DNA from: Salinispora tropica CNB-440
GTDB lineage: Bacteria; Actinomycetota; Actinomycetes; Mycobacteriales; Micromonosporaceae
NCBI RefSeq assembly: GCF_000016425.1
Contig: NC_009380.1
Coordinates: 4,778,144 to 4,842,143 of the forward strand
Direction of reading: 5' to 3'
DNA length: 64,000 nt
Shown: positions 1-8,576 of the stretch, one piece after another
How the letters are laid out: each line of letters starts with the position of its first letter
How positions within the stretch are numbered: the first letter of the stretch is position 1
Position numbers and translations under genes: made by a program
The notes under the pieces: generated by a model
What the model saw: the letters and a program-made list of their open reading frames with translations, nothing else
Told to the model about the DNA's origin: nothing
Database searches by the model: none

Positions 1-1
1 A

Positions 2-214
2 AACCGGCCTGGCACCTATCTGCGCGTCGTCAAGCCGGGAGAGGTGCAAGCCGGAGATTCCGTTTCTGTCGTCGACCGGCCGGCCCACGGCATAACAATC
101 GCGGCGGTCTTCCACGCCTACCTGAACGAGCCGGAGCTACTGCCCGCCCTGACCGAGGTCGAGGACCTACCCGACAGCTTACGACAGCTACTGCGTCGTC
201 GTTCGCGCAGCTGA
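2..214 (+). CDS. MOSC domain protein (C-terminal fragment)
   Basis: The frame is open from the window edge and ends at TGA 212-214, giving the last 70 residues of a protein that starts upstream of the window. The fragment reads GTYLRVVKPGEVQAGD followed by V-x-R-P-x-H-G, the usual C-terminal part of MOSC (YiiM-like) proteins. These are beta-barrel domains related to the sulfur-carrying C-terminal domain of molybdenum cofactor sulfurase. YiiM-type stand-alone MOSC proteins are linked to reduction of N-hydroxylated bases, but the part with the conserved cysteine is not in view. Family assignment is fairly secure; substrate and partners cannot be judged. Confidence 0.75.
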   Translation, partial: NRPGTYLRVVKPGEVQAGDSVSVVDRPAHGITIAAVFHAYLNEPELLPALTEVEDLPDSLRQLLRRRSRS

Positions 215-368
215 GGCAGCCGGCCCGACGCCGAACCCCCACCTTCCACGGTTACCAGGTACGCGACCGGACCACAATGTCTGGCGCGAAGCCAACGTCA
301 ACGACGTCATCGATCTGTTTCTCAGTTACCTCGACTTCTACCAGCGGCCGAACACTCGCCCGGCGGCG

Positions 369-710
369 GTGGGATTCCTGCGTGCCCGACAGGCACGCCA
401 GGAGTCCATCCTCTACGTCGCACGGGCCGAGGAGGGCCCGATTGGGTTCAGTCAGGTGTACCCCACATTCTCGTCCGTCTCGTTGGCTTCGGTGTGGACC
501 CTCAACGACCTCTTTGTCGCGCCCCAGGCGCGCGGTTCAGGAGTAGGGCGCGCACTGGTCGACCGGGTCATCTCGGATGCGGAGGCTGCCGGCGTGATCC
601 GGGTAGCGCTCGCCACCGCGGAAGACAACACGTCGGCGCAGGCCCTGTACGAATCCGCGGGATTCACCACCGGGCACCCGGTGCGCCACTACCTCAAGCG
701 GACATGTTGA
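369..710 (+). CDS. GNAT family N-acetyltransferase, 5' end doubtful
   Basis: The protein from GTG 369 has 113 residues. It contains the GNAT acetyl-CoA-binding signature (LFVAPQARGSGVGRALVD, residues 48-65) and the C-terminal LYESAGF motif. The same frame continues upstream with typical GNAT N-terminal sequence (REANVNDVIDLFLSYLDFYQRP, coded from about 285), but no ATG, GTG or TTG precedes it in that frame. An ATG at 277-279 with GGA eight bases upstream lies in another frame; a one-base deletion near 283 would explain this. So either translation starts internally at 369 and gives a truncated enzyme, or the gene is freshly frameshifted. The substrate is unknown. Neighbours give no functional link. 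Confidence 0.65.
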   Translation: MGFLRARQARQESILYVARAEEGPIGFSQVYPTFSSVSLASVWTLNDLFVAPQARGSGVGRALVDRVISDAEAAGVIRVALATAEDNTSAQALYESAGFTTGHPVRHYLKRTC

Positions 711-745
711 GTGGGCGACGCGGTCGTTCGCGCCGGCTCGCATAG

Positions 746-895
746 CTACAGCGACACGTCTCGAATGACATCGAGATCGATGAAGCGAGGGCCATCGGTG
801 CACAGCGGCAGGAAAGCCGCGTGGGTAGCGTTGGTCACGGCCAACTCGGAGTTCACCACCCCGTCGTCGTACGAGTCGAATTCGAGAATCTCCAT
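746..895 (-). CDS. Possible short ORF (49 aa), unknown
   Basis: This minus-strand frame starts at ATG 893-895 and ends at TAG 746-748. A purine-rich GAGGGGG lies just upstream of the ATG and would serve as a strong ribosome binding site, which is the main reason to list it. The protein begins MEILEFDSYDDGVVNSELA and is acidic with no membrane segment. The first residues faintly recall the start of some GNAT proteins, so it could be a remnant of a longer acetyltransferase cut off by the stop. I do not recognise it. The rest of the stretch between 711 and 1048 shows nothing else convincing. Confidence 0.3.
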   Translation of the reverse strand: MEILEFDSYDDGVVNSELAVTNATHAAFLPLCTDGPRFIDLDVIRDVSL

Positions 896-1048
896 GCCCC
901 CTCAGTCATCCCTTGCGATTGCGCTACTGCCCATAACCGCTCGCCCAACACCTCCACACCCGTCAACAAGTACAGAAGGGATGAATCAGTACCGGCGAGC
1001 ACAGGAGTGGACCAACCGAAGGACTAGCCCGTTTTCACCCTGCCACCA

Positions 1049-1657
1049 TCAGCCCAGACTTCCGACGCCGCTCGGTCCGCCGGCACCTTCACGCTCACCC
1101 CACCACCTAACGGCCTCAATCCGGTAGCGCACGTGAGGCGCACCAGCCCTGTTCTGGCCGGGCTCGGCCAGGACCCCGCCGAGCTTCTCCACCGCGCGCC
1201 GAGAACGAAGATTCGCCGGACCGACAAGAAAAATGACGGTATCGACGAACCGAAAAGCGTGATCCAGCATGAGCCGCTTGAGCTCCTTGTTGTAAACCCC
1301 ACCCCAGTGGGAACGCGCGAGAAAGGTCCAACCAATTTCGACCTCGCGACGATCCAGGCTATAGCCGTGATATCGAGATGATCCGATCAGACGGAGGTCC
1401 TTGGTGTCGACCACTGCCAACGCGCCTCCGGAGGCGAGAGCATCCAGGAAGAAGGCACGAAAAATATCCTTTTGGTGCCGGTCTGGCTGCGGATGCTGTT
1501 CCCACAACAGCGGGTCAGCGGCGACAGCGAACAGCTCATCGAAATCCGCCGGCCGCAGTGGCCGTACGGCAATCAGGTCGCTGGTCAGGACGGGCTGGAG
1601 TTCAAACGACACTACGAGGGCTCCGATCATAGGCGGGACAACCCGTGGCTCATTCAT
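1049..1657 (-). CDS. GNAT family N-acetyltransferase (RimJ/RimL type)
   Basis: A 202-residue protein of the GNAT fold, of the RimJ/RimL-like branch that acetylates protein N-termini or small amines with acetyl-CoA. Visible features are the N-terminal strand (LIAVRPLRPADFDELFAVAADP, residues 28-49), the central IGSSRYHG strand (residues 91-98), the EIGWTFLARSHWGGVYNKELK region that binds the pantetheine arm, and NLRSRRAVEKLGG at about 149-161. The C-terminal 15 residues are a low-complexity tail. Its ATG (1655-1657) overlaps the stop of the upstream HAD gene by the ATGA arrangement, so the two are probably co-translated. The substrate is unknown. Confidence 0.85.
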   Translation of the reverse strand: MNEPRVVPPMIGALVVSFELQPVLTSDLIAVRPLRPADFDELFAVAADPLLWEQHPQPDRHQKDIFRAFFLDALASGGALAVVDTKDLRLIGSSRYHGYSLDRREVEIGWTFLARSHWGGVYNKELKRLMLDHAFRFVDTVIFLVGPANLRSRRAVEKLGGVLAEPGQNRAGAPHVRYRIEAVRWWGEREGAGGPSGVGSLG

Positions 1658-2334
1658 CCACTCAGCGAGGCAAGCAGCCGGGGGAGATCAGCGAGGCTCG
1701 GGATCCGGTGCACACCCACCGGCACCGGCACTGTGGATCGTGCGCGATCCAGCCAGATTCCGACCAGTCCCGCGTCGCGAGCGGCCACTGCGTCCGTGTC
1801 CAACTGGTCACCCACGTAGGCGACCGCTTCCGGCGGCAACCCGAGGGATCCGCAGCCGGCCAGGAACGCCGAGGGATCCGGCTTCGCCCGGGCAAGTCGG
1901 TCCGAACACAGCAGCACCTCGAAGTGGTGCCGCAATCCCAGGGCGGTCAGTCTGCGCTCCTGATGCGTGGTGCTGGAGTTGGACAGGATCCCGTGCCGGT
2001 GCGGCAGCGCCGCAAGGGCCGCCGTGACGTCCGGGAACGCCGTCCACGCGTGCTCGAACAGCGCGGTGTAGCGCCGGAGCCACGCGTCCGCCTCCACGTC
2101 GTCCGGCGTCCGCCCCAGGAACCCACTGACCCGCTGTCGCTGACACTCCTCGTACGTAAGCTCCCCAGCAGCCAACCGACCGTAGGCAGCCTCGGTGGCC
2201 CGCTGCCAACGCTCGAACGACGTCGCTGAGGCGGATAGACCCTCCGCCTGGAAGTGCTGCGACAACGCCCGCCGGTCCGAGCCAGAGAAGTCGAAGAGGG
2301 TGTCGTCGACGTCCCACAACACCGCCTCGATCAC
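1654..2334 (-). CDS. HAD superfamily hydrolase
   Basis: From GTG 2334 the protein has 226 residues. Motif I is DVDDT (D8, D10, T12), motif II is in LSNSST, and the conserved lysine and acidic motif are in AKPDP and YVGDQLDTDAVAARDAG, so all HAD phosphatase elements are present. The cap region after motif I is helical, as in subfamily I. The start was chosen because GGAG lies just upstream and because longer versions would run across the start of the divergent antiporter gene. It probably dephosphorylates a small phosphometabolite; which one cannot be told. It is followed by a GNAT gene with a four-base overlap. Confidence 0.85.
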   Translation of the reverse strand: MIEAVLWDVDDTLFDFSGSDRRALSQHFQAEGLSASATSFERWQRATEAAYGRLAAGELTYEECQRQRVSGFLGRTPDDVEADAWLRRYTALFEHAWTAFPDVTAALAALPHRHGILSNSSTTHQERRLTALGLRHHFEVLLCSDRLARAKPDPSAFLAGCGSLGLPPEAVAYVGDQLDTDAVAARDAGLVGIWLDRARSTVPVPVGVHRIPSLADLPRLLASLSG

Positions 2335-2560
2335 AGCTCCGAGCCTAGTTCCCTCCGCAACCGGCCGGATCGGGTCACATCGCCGCCGTACCGGAGAAGG
2401 AGCGTGATGCCGCAGCCAAAATCCGGGGGCCGCCGTCGGGACACGCCGACTTGTTCGCCGCCCACACCCCGCACGAGTCGACCAGGGCAGTAGGTTGGGC
2501 TCCGGTACGCCGGGCGCCGGTCGACGGGATAGCGAGGACAACGCCGTACATGAGCGCATC

Positions 2561-3553
2561 ATGCTGATCCGAATTCTCCTCGCCGTCGCCGGTCTGCTGC
2601 TGCTCACCGTGGCTGCCGACCACCTCGTGCTCGGCGCGTCGCGGCTCGCCCACCGGTTGCGGATCAGACCCGTCGTCGTCGGCGTCGTGGTGATCGGTCT
2701 CGGCACCTCGGCACCGGAGCTGCTGGTCTCCGGAGTGGCTGCGGCCCGAGACGACACGAGCATCGCCATGGGCAACATCGCGGGCTCCAACATTCTCAAC
2801 CTGACCATGGTCCTCGGCGTCGCCGCACTGGTCGCCAAGGTCACCGTGAAGTCGACGGTGATCTACCGTGAGGCGCGGCTCGCGGTCGGCGCGGTGCTGC
2901 TCTTCGGCCTCCTGGCCTGGACCGGCCTGAACGTCGTAGCCGGTGCGGTGCTGCTGATCGCCGCCGCTGGCGCGCTGTGGCTACTGGTCCGGTGGGCGGG
3001 CGAGGGCGAAGCCGCCCCCCTGGCCCGGGACGTGGTCGACCATGTGGAGAGCGACAACGTCGCCGGGGTCGGCCCGGGTGGTCGCACCGAGCCGACGCCG
3101 CGCCAACGGCCGGCCCGGTGGGAGCCGGTCCGCACCGTCCTCGGCCTCGTCGGGGTCCTGGCCGGGGCGCAGCTGCTGGTCGTCAACGCCGCCGCCATCG
3201 CCACCGACCTGGGGGTCCCCCAGCTGGTCATCGGGATGACCCTGGTCGCGGTGGGCACCTCGCTGCCGGAGCTGGTCACCACGATCCAGGCCCAGCGGCA
3301 GGGGGAGTCGGACCTGCTCGTGGGCAACCTGTTCGGCTCCAATCTGTTCAACAGCCTCGCCGGCGGCGCCGTGATCGCCTTCGCTGCGCCGACCACCGTT
3401 CCCGGCACCAACATCGCACTCGTCCTGGTGATGGGCCTGACCGCGGTGGCGGCGTGGATGCTGCTCCGCCGGAGCTATTCACTCACCCGTCCGGAAGGCT
3501 CGGTGCTGCTCGCGGCGTATGTGCTGACGATGCCGCTGCTACTGTCCGCGTAG
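2561..3553 (+). CDS. Calcium/sodium antiporter (CaCA family, YrbG-like)
   Basis: The 330-residue integral membrane protein has the two inverted alpha repeats of the Ca2+:cation antiporter family. The first has GTSAPEL (48-54) and GNIAGSNI (71-78); the second has GTSLPEL (about 232-238) and GNLFGSN (255-261). The conserved acidic and asparagine residues that bind the cations are intact in both. About ten hydrophobic helices flank a hydrophilic loop near residues 150-190. It should exchange Na+ or H+ for Ca2+ across the cytoplasmic membrane. ATG 2561 was chosen because it begins directly before the first membrane helix; the ribosome binding site is weak. The 226 bases before it contain no gene I can support. 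Confidence 0.9.
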   Translation: MLIRILLAVAGLLLLTVAADHLVLGASRLAHRLRIRPVVVGVVVIGLGTSAPELLVSGVAAARDDTSIAMGNIAGSNILNLTMVLGVAALVAKVTVKSTVIYREARLAVGAVLLFGLLAWTGLNVVAGAVLLIAAAGALWLLVRWAGEGEAAPLARDVVDHVESDNVAGVGPGGRTEPTPRQRPARWEPVRTVLGLVGVLAGAQLLVVNAAAIATDLGVPQLVIGMTLVAVGTSLPELVTTIQAQRQGESDLLVGNLFGSNLFNSLAGGAVIAFAAPTTVPGTNIALVLVMGLTAVAAWMLLRRSYSLTRPEGSVLLAAYVLTMPLLLSA

Positions 3554-3586
3554 CCGGCAGGACGGCCACTCGGAGGAGAGCGCAGG

Positions 3587-4828
3587 CTATCTGGCCGACC
3601 CTGGACGGCTTTCCCACGAGGTGGGTGCCGACACCTCGCACAGGCGCCGGAGCAGGTATCGGTGCTCGGCGTCGGTCCCGCACAGATCGAGCGCCCGACG
3701 GTAGGCGGCCGCCGCCTCGGCGTGTCGCCCCAGCCGACGCAGCAGGTCGGCCCGGGTCGCCGGCAGCAGGTAGTAGTCGTTGAGCACTCCAGTGGCGGCC
3801 AGGCGATCCACCAATGCCAGTCCGGCTCCGGGCCCGTCGGCCATCGCCACCGCCACCGCCCGATTGAGCTCGACGACCGGGGTGGGTGCCAGGCGGACGA
3901 GTTGCGCGTACAGTCCGACGATCTGCGGCCAGTCGGTCGCCGCCGCCTCGGGTGCCTCGGCGTGGACCGCAGCGATCGCCGCCTGCACCTGGTAGACGCC
4001 GGGGCGGCGCTGGGCCAGTGCCTGCTCGAGTAGGGCGACCGCTTCGGCGATCTGGGGGTGGTCCCAGGCCGAACGGTCCTGGTCGGCCAGGGTGACGAGG
4101 TCGCCACGCTCGTCGACCCGGGACGGGCGGCGGGCGTCGTGCAGCAGCATGAGCGCGAGTAGTCCGCGGGCTTCGGGCTCAGCCGGCATAAGGGTGGTGA
4201 GGAGTCGGGCCAGCCGGATCGCCTCTGCGGAGAGACCGGCCGTCACGAGGTTCGAGCCGGCCGTCGCCGCGTAGCCCTCGTTGAACAGCAGATAGAGCAC
4301 CGAGAGCACGGCCGACAGTCGCTCCGGCAGCAGCTGGGCCGGCGGGACCCGGAACGGGATCCCGGCATGGCGGATCTTGCTCTTCGCACGGAACAGCCGT
4401 TGCCCCATGGTGTGCTCCGACACCAGGAAAGCTCGGGCGATCTCCGCTGTCCGGAGCCCGGCGAGGTAGCGCAGCATGAGCGCGACCTGCGCCTCGCCGG
4501 TAAGCGCCGGGTGCACGCAGGTGAACATCAGCTCGAGGCGTTCGTCGGGAAAGTAGCCGACCGGGGCCGGCTCCCCCAGCCGGGACACGTCGCGCAGCTT
4601 CCCGGCCTCCACGGCGGAGCGACGAAGCCGATCCACTGCGCGATTGCGGGCCGTGGTGGCGAGCCATCCCCCGGGACGGTCCGGTATCCCCTCCGTCGGC
4701 CAGCGCGTGAGCGCCGCGGTGAACGCGTCCTGGGCGCACTCCTCCGCCAGCTCCCAGTCCCCGGCGAGCCGGATCAGCATGGCAACGATCCGCCCCCAGT
4801 CGTCGGCGTAGGCGGTGGCGACCGCCAC
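3587..4828 (-). CDS. ECF RNA polymerase sigma factor with C-terminal TPR-like extension (ECF42 type)
   Basis: A sigma-70 family factor of 413 residues. Region 2 contains LAEECAQDAFTAAL and the RNRAVDRLRR helix for -10 recognition; region 4 is around the TAEIARAFLVSEHTMGQRLFRAK helix-turn-helix. Beyond residue 190 comes a long helical extension (NEGYAAT, LARLLTTLMPAEPEARGLLALMLLHDARR, AVAVAMADGP) typical of the ECF42 group, whose extension is needed for activity. ECF42 genes sit beside DGPF-domain genes, as here. GTG 4828 is the conservative start. The frame continues upstream through STDIEAG to a CTG codon at 4861, two bases after the stop of the DGPF gene, and family members often begin in that way. 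Confidence 0.9.
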   Translation of the reverse strand: MAVATAYADDWGRIVAMLIRLAGDWELAEECAQDAFTAALTRWPTEGIPDRPGGWLATTARNRAVDRLRRSAVEAGKLRDVSRLGEPAPVGYFPDERLELMFTCVHPALTGEAQVALMLRYLAGLRTAEIARAFLVSEHTMGQRLFRAKSKIRHAGIPFRVPPAQLLPERLSAVLSVLYLLFNEGYAATAGSNLVTAGLSAEAIRLARLLTTLMPAEPEARGLLALMLLHDARRPSRVDERGDLVTLADQDRSAWDHPQIAEAVALLEQALAQRRPGVYQVQAAIAAVHAEAPEAAATDWPQIVGLYAQLVRLAPTPVVELNRAVAVAMADGPGAGLALVDRLAATGVLNDYYLLPATRADLLRRLGRHAEAAAAYRRALDLCGTDAEHRYLLRRLCEVSAPTSWESRPGSAR

Positions 4829-4863
4829 GCTGACCCGGCCCGCCTCAATGTCGGTGCTCAGTC

Positions 4864-5220
4864 CTACTCCCAGAACGGCCGCAGCTCGACCACATTGCTC
4901 CGCGCCATCGGGTGCTTCGACGCGACCTCCACCGCCTCGTCGAGGTTGGCGCAGTCGAGTACGTCGAAACCGGCGATCACGTCCTTCGTCTCGGCGTACG
5001 GCCCATCGGTGAGCAGGACCTTGCCATCGCGTACGCGAACCGTCGTCGAGTCGCTTCCCGGACGGATCGCCTCGCCCAGCAGCCGTACGCCTCGGCCGTC
5101 CATCTCCTCGACCCAGGTGTCAACGTCCATCTCGTCCGGTGCGGCACCGACGGGACGGCCGAGGTCGCCCGCTCCCTCGTCGGCCGGCCGGTTGACACAC
5201 ACCAGCATCAGGTACTTCAT
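4864..5220 (-). CDS. DGPF/YCII domain protein, partner of the ECF sigma factor
   Basis: A 118-residue single-domain protein of the YCII superfamily. It starts MKYLMLVCVN and contains the namesake segment as LTDGPYAETKD (residues 70-80), then a ferredoxin-like fold ending at LRPFWE. Such proteins are consistently encoded next to ECF42 sigma factors. They are thought to act in the same regulatory circuit, as target or modulator, but their biochemical role is unproven. The sigma gene follows on the same strand with at most 35 bases between, so the pair is probably one transcript. No other target gene stands out nearby. Confidence 0.88.
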   Translation of the reverse strand: MKYLMLVCVNRPADEGAGDLGRPVGAAPDEMDVDTWVEEMDGRGVRLLGEAIRPGSDSTTVRVRDGKVLLTDGPYAETKDVIAGFDVLDCANLDEAVEVASKHPMARSNVVELRPFWE

Positions 5221-5317
5221 CTGCCCACCTTCTTCGCCTCGTCAGCCAACCGCGCCGGGTGGCTGACCCCTACGACGAACGACCCGCCCTGATTTCTACC
5301 GTGCGCCGCGACGTATT

Positions 5318-6688
5318 TCAGCCCGGGCAGTCGGGGACGTTGACGCAGTTGTTCGGCCGGTTCTTGGTCACCACTGTGCCGGTGGCCGGGTTGAGGACAA
5401 CCACGCCGCCGGGGGCGTTGAAGATCCCGCCGCCGTCGGTGATGGCGGTGTTCTTTTCGACCGAGGTGTTGTAGAGGGTGACCGTGCTGTTGGCGAGGTT
5501 GTACACACCGCCGCCGAGGGCAGCGTGGTTCGCCGCTACCGTGACATTTCGGAGCACCGTCGGTGCCAGAACATTGAATATCCCTCCGGCGAGGCCGTTC
5601 GTGGTGTTCTCGATGATCTTGCTGTCTTCGATGACCGCGGCGGATTCGCCGAGGCTGTTCTGCACGTTGACGCCGCCGGCCTGCTGGATGCCGCCGTTGT
5701 TGACGACGGTGACGTTCCGCATGGTCAACTGCCCCTCGGCGAAGATGCCGCCGGCGGCGACGCTGGCGTGGTTGTCGGCGAAGGTGGAGTTGACGATGGT
5801 GGTGATGGCGCGGAAGTCGCCGATTCCCCCACCGGCACGAGCACGGTTCCGGATGAAGGTGCTGTCCCGCACCTCGGCGGTCCCGTCCTCCCCGGTGCCA
5901 ATCGCGCCGCCGACGTCAAGGGCGCTGTTGTCGGTGAATCGAGTTTTCGAGACGGTGAGCCGCCCTGCGTTGAAGATGCCGCCACCCCCCAGCGCGGCGG
6001 TGTTGCCGGTGACCGTCGACTCCTCGACGGCAGTGATGCCAAGGTTGGCGATGCCGCCGCTGGACCCACCGGATATGTTGCGGACGATCGCGCTGTGCCG
6101 GGCGGTCAGCCGGCCGCCGGCGTTGACGAGGACACCACCCCCCGGGATGCCCGCCAGGGTGCGCCCACCAGTAATCGTCAATCTGTTGAGGGTAAGGTCA
6201 CCGCCGGTGTCGACGATGAGGATGCGGAACGGGTCGGCGGTTGCGGCGCGTTCGATGGCGGTGCTCTTGGCACCGTTGAGGGTGATGGGGGCGGTGATGG
6301 CGGGCAGGCCGGCACCGTCGATGCCGACGGTGAGCAGGTAGGTACAGTCCTCGGCAAGGTCGAGGGTGGCACCGTCGCGGGCGTTGGCGAGGGTGATCGC
6401 GGCGATCAGCGCCTCCGCGCCGCAGGGGACGGGGGTTCCCGTCGGCTTCGCTCTCCTCTCCTCCACGCTCTTGCCCCGGTCCTCGGACCTACCGCCGTCG
6501 CGGTGGCCATCGGCGGCGATCCGGTCACCGGCCACGGCGCGGATGCGGACAAGAGCATCGGTGGCTGGCGAGACGGCGACGCCGACGAGGGTGAGGACCA
6601 GGCCGGTCAGCCCGAGCACCCACCACAGCGGCCTGACCCGGCGTACGCCTGTCCGGTGGGGTTTGGGTTCATGGTGTTGATGAGTCAT
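5318..6688 (-). CDS. Membrane-anchored or secreted right-handed beta-helix protein
   Basis: From ATG 6688 the protein has 456 residues. A short basic head is followed by one hydrophobic segment (PLWWVLGLTGLVLTLVGVAV, about 18-38) that is a signal anchor. After a charged linker (about 65-85) the remainder is built of repeats of about 20-25 residues with the rhythm GGGIFN-x-G-x-L-T-V-x-x-S-x-x-x-x-N-x-A. This is the hallmark of parallel beta-helix proteins of the polymorphic-repeat type. I count about ten turns. No pectate-lyase catalytic set is obvious, so binding or adhesion is as likely as catalysis. Another ATG at 6718 lacks a ribosome binding site. Confidence 0.8.
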   Translation of the reverse strand: MTHQHHEPKPHRTGVRRVRPLWWVLGLTGLVLTLVGVAVSPATDALVRIRAVAGDRIAADGHRDGGRSEDRGKSVEERRAKPTGTPVPCGAEALIAAITLANARDGATLDLAEDCTYLLTVGIDGAGLPAITAPITLNGAKSTAIERAATADPFRILIVDTGGDLTLNRLTITGGRTLAGIPGGGVLVNAGGRLTARHSAIVRNISGGSSGGIANLGITAVEESTVTGNTAALGGGGIFNAGRLTVSKTRFTDNSALDVGGAIGTGEDGTAEVRDSTFIRNRARAGGGIGDFRAITTIVNSTFADNHASVAAGGIFAEGQLTMRNVTVVNNGGIQQAGGVNVQNSLGESAAVIEDSKIIENTTNGLAGGIFNVLAPTVLRNVTVAANHAALGGGVYNLANSTVTLYNTSVEKNTAITDGGGIFNAPGGVVVLNPATGTVVTKNRPNNCVNVPDCPG

Positions 6689-7031
6689 GGCAACGTCGGT
6701 GTCCCTTTCCCCCGGCATGGACGAGGAGTGGAACCACCAGGGGCAGAGTGGTGGGCTCCCCGGCTACCAGGCAGGTGGTAGCAATCATCCTGAGCTAAAC
6801 CGACAAAGCACCCACAAAGGCGCAAACCCGACAAACTTCCCTAGATCAGGCGTTAGTTCAGTCGGCTAGCGCCTTGCCCCACCGCCGAACCCCTGATGCG
6901 CAGGCGTAGCTGATCCAGGGCACCGACCACCAAGGGGCGTTCGGTGGAGGTTGCCGTGACCTCGTTGCTGTCAGCGTTGCTGTCAATCCGGCGATGCACA
7001 ACGGCACCCGTCGTGGAATGCCGGATGGAAC

Positions 7032-7108
7032 TGGAGCCCCCGGCCGGGATCGAACCGGCGACATCTCGCTTACAAGGCGAGTGCTCTGTCCAGCTGAGCT
7101 ACAGGGGC
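7032..7108 (-). tRNA. tRNA-Thr (anticodon TGT)
   Basis: On the minus strand the sequence folds into a full cloverleaf beginning GCCCCTG and ending with an encoded CCA (7032-7034). The anticodon stem CTCGC/GCGAG holds the loop CTTGTAA, so the anticodon is TGT, reading ACA threonine codons. The T arm contains GGTTCGATCC with matching CCGG/CCGG stems. The acceptor stem has one G-T wobble pair. No integrase or repeat of the tRNA 3' end was seen nearby, so it is not acting as an attachment site in this window. Confidence 0.95.
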
Positions 7109-7274
7109 GTGTTGCCGAGGCCAGCATAGCGACCGACATCCAGATTTCCTGCGCGGCAGGCCCTGCCTGCATGACAAACGTCGGTCGCACGTCACGAACG
7201 CTGTCGTTTCGTGCCCGCCACTGCCCGCTTGACCCTTATGCGTATGGCCCTGGTCCCACCAGCTACTCCCGTTC

Positions 7275-7303
7275 TTGGCAGGCGGTGAAAACCGATCTAC
7301 GGT
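7275..7303 (+). promoter_or_regulatory. Putative sigma-70-type promoter of the msiK-like gene
   Basis: TTGGCA at 7275-7280 and TACGGT at 7298-7303 are separated by 17 bases and lie about 110 bases before the ATG of the ABC ATPase. The match to the housekeeping -35/-10 consensus is good for so G+C-rich a region. This is prediction from sequence only. The remaining bases between the tRNA and the ATPase gene contain no gene. Confidence 0.45.
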
Positions 7304-7414
7304 GCAGGGACACGGTCGACGCCCGTCGCCCGTGGGCCGGGCGCAGCTGCGGACCGGCCCGCTCTTTCACTCGGATCGTCCGGCACGTTCCTGCCGGTGA
7401 AAGGAAGCACCCCC

Positions 7415-8506
<1,092 letters not shown>

Positions 8507-8530
8507 GATACCCACCAGCCTGACCTGCGA

Positions 8531-8562
8531 GGGGGGCGGTCCGCTGACGCGGACCGCCCCCC
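8531..8562. terminator. Bidirectional GC-rich terminator hairpin
   Basis: A perfect 14-base stem (8531-8544 with 8549-8562) closes a TGAC loop between the convergent msiK-like and rlmB genes. Six G residues at the base pair with six C residues. There is no T tract, which is usual for high-GC actinobacteria. Its placement suits termination of both transcripts. Confidence 0.8.
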
Positions 8563-8576
8563 TCGGTGTACGGGGT

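Noticed and set aside
711..1127. A 138-residue plus-strand frame after the GNAT gene
   Set aside because: Ser/Pro/Arg-rich composition and no domain; the minus-strand short frame has a better ribosome binding site.
5525..6781. A 418-residue frame on the plus strand antisense to the beta-helix gene
   Set aside because: It is a G+C-rich shadow with low-complexity Gly/Asp/Val sequence and no recognisable domain; the opposite strand codes a regular repeat protein.
7032..7108. tRNA-Thr as attachment site of a mobile element
   Set aside because: No integrase, excisionase or second copy of the tRNA end was found in the window.
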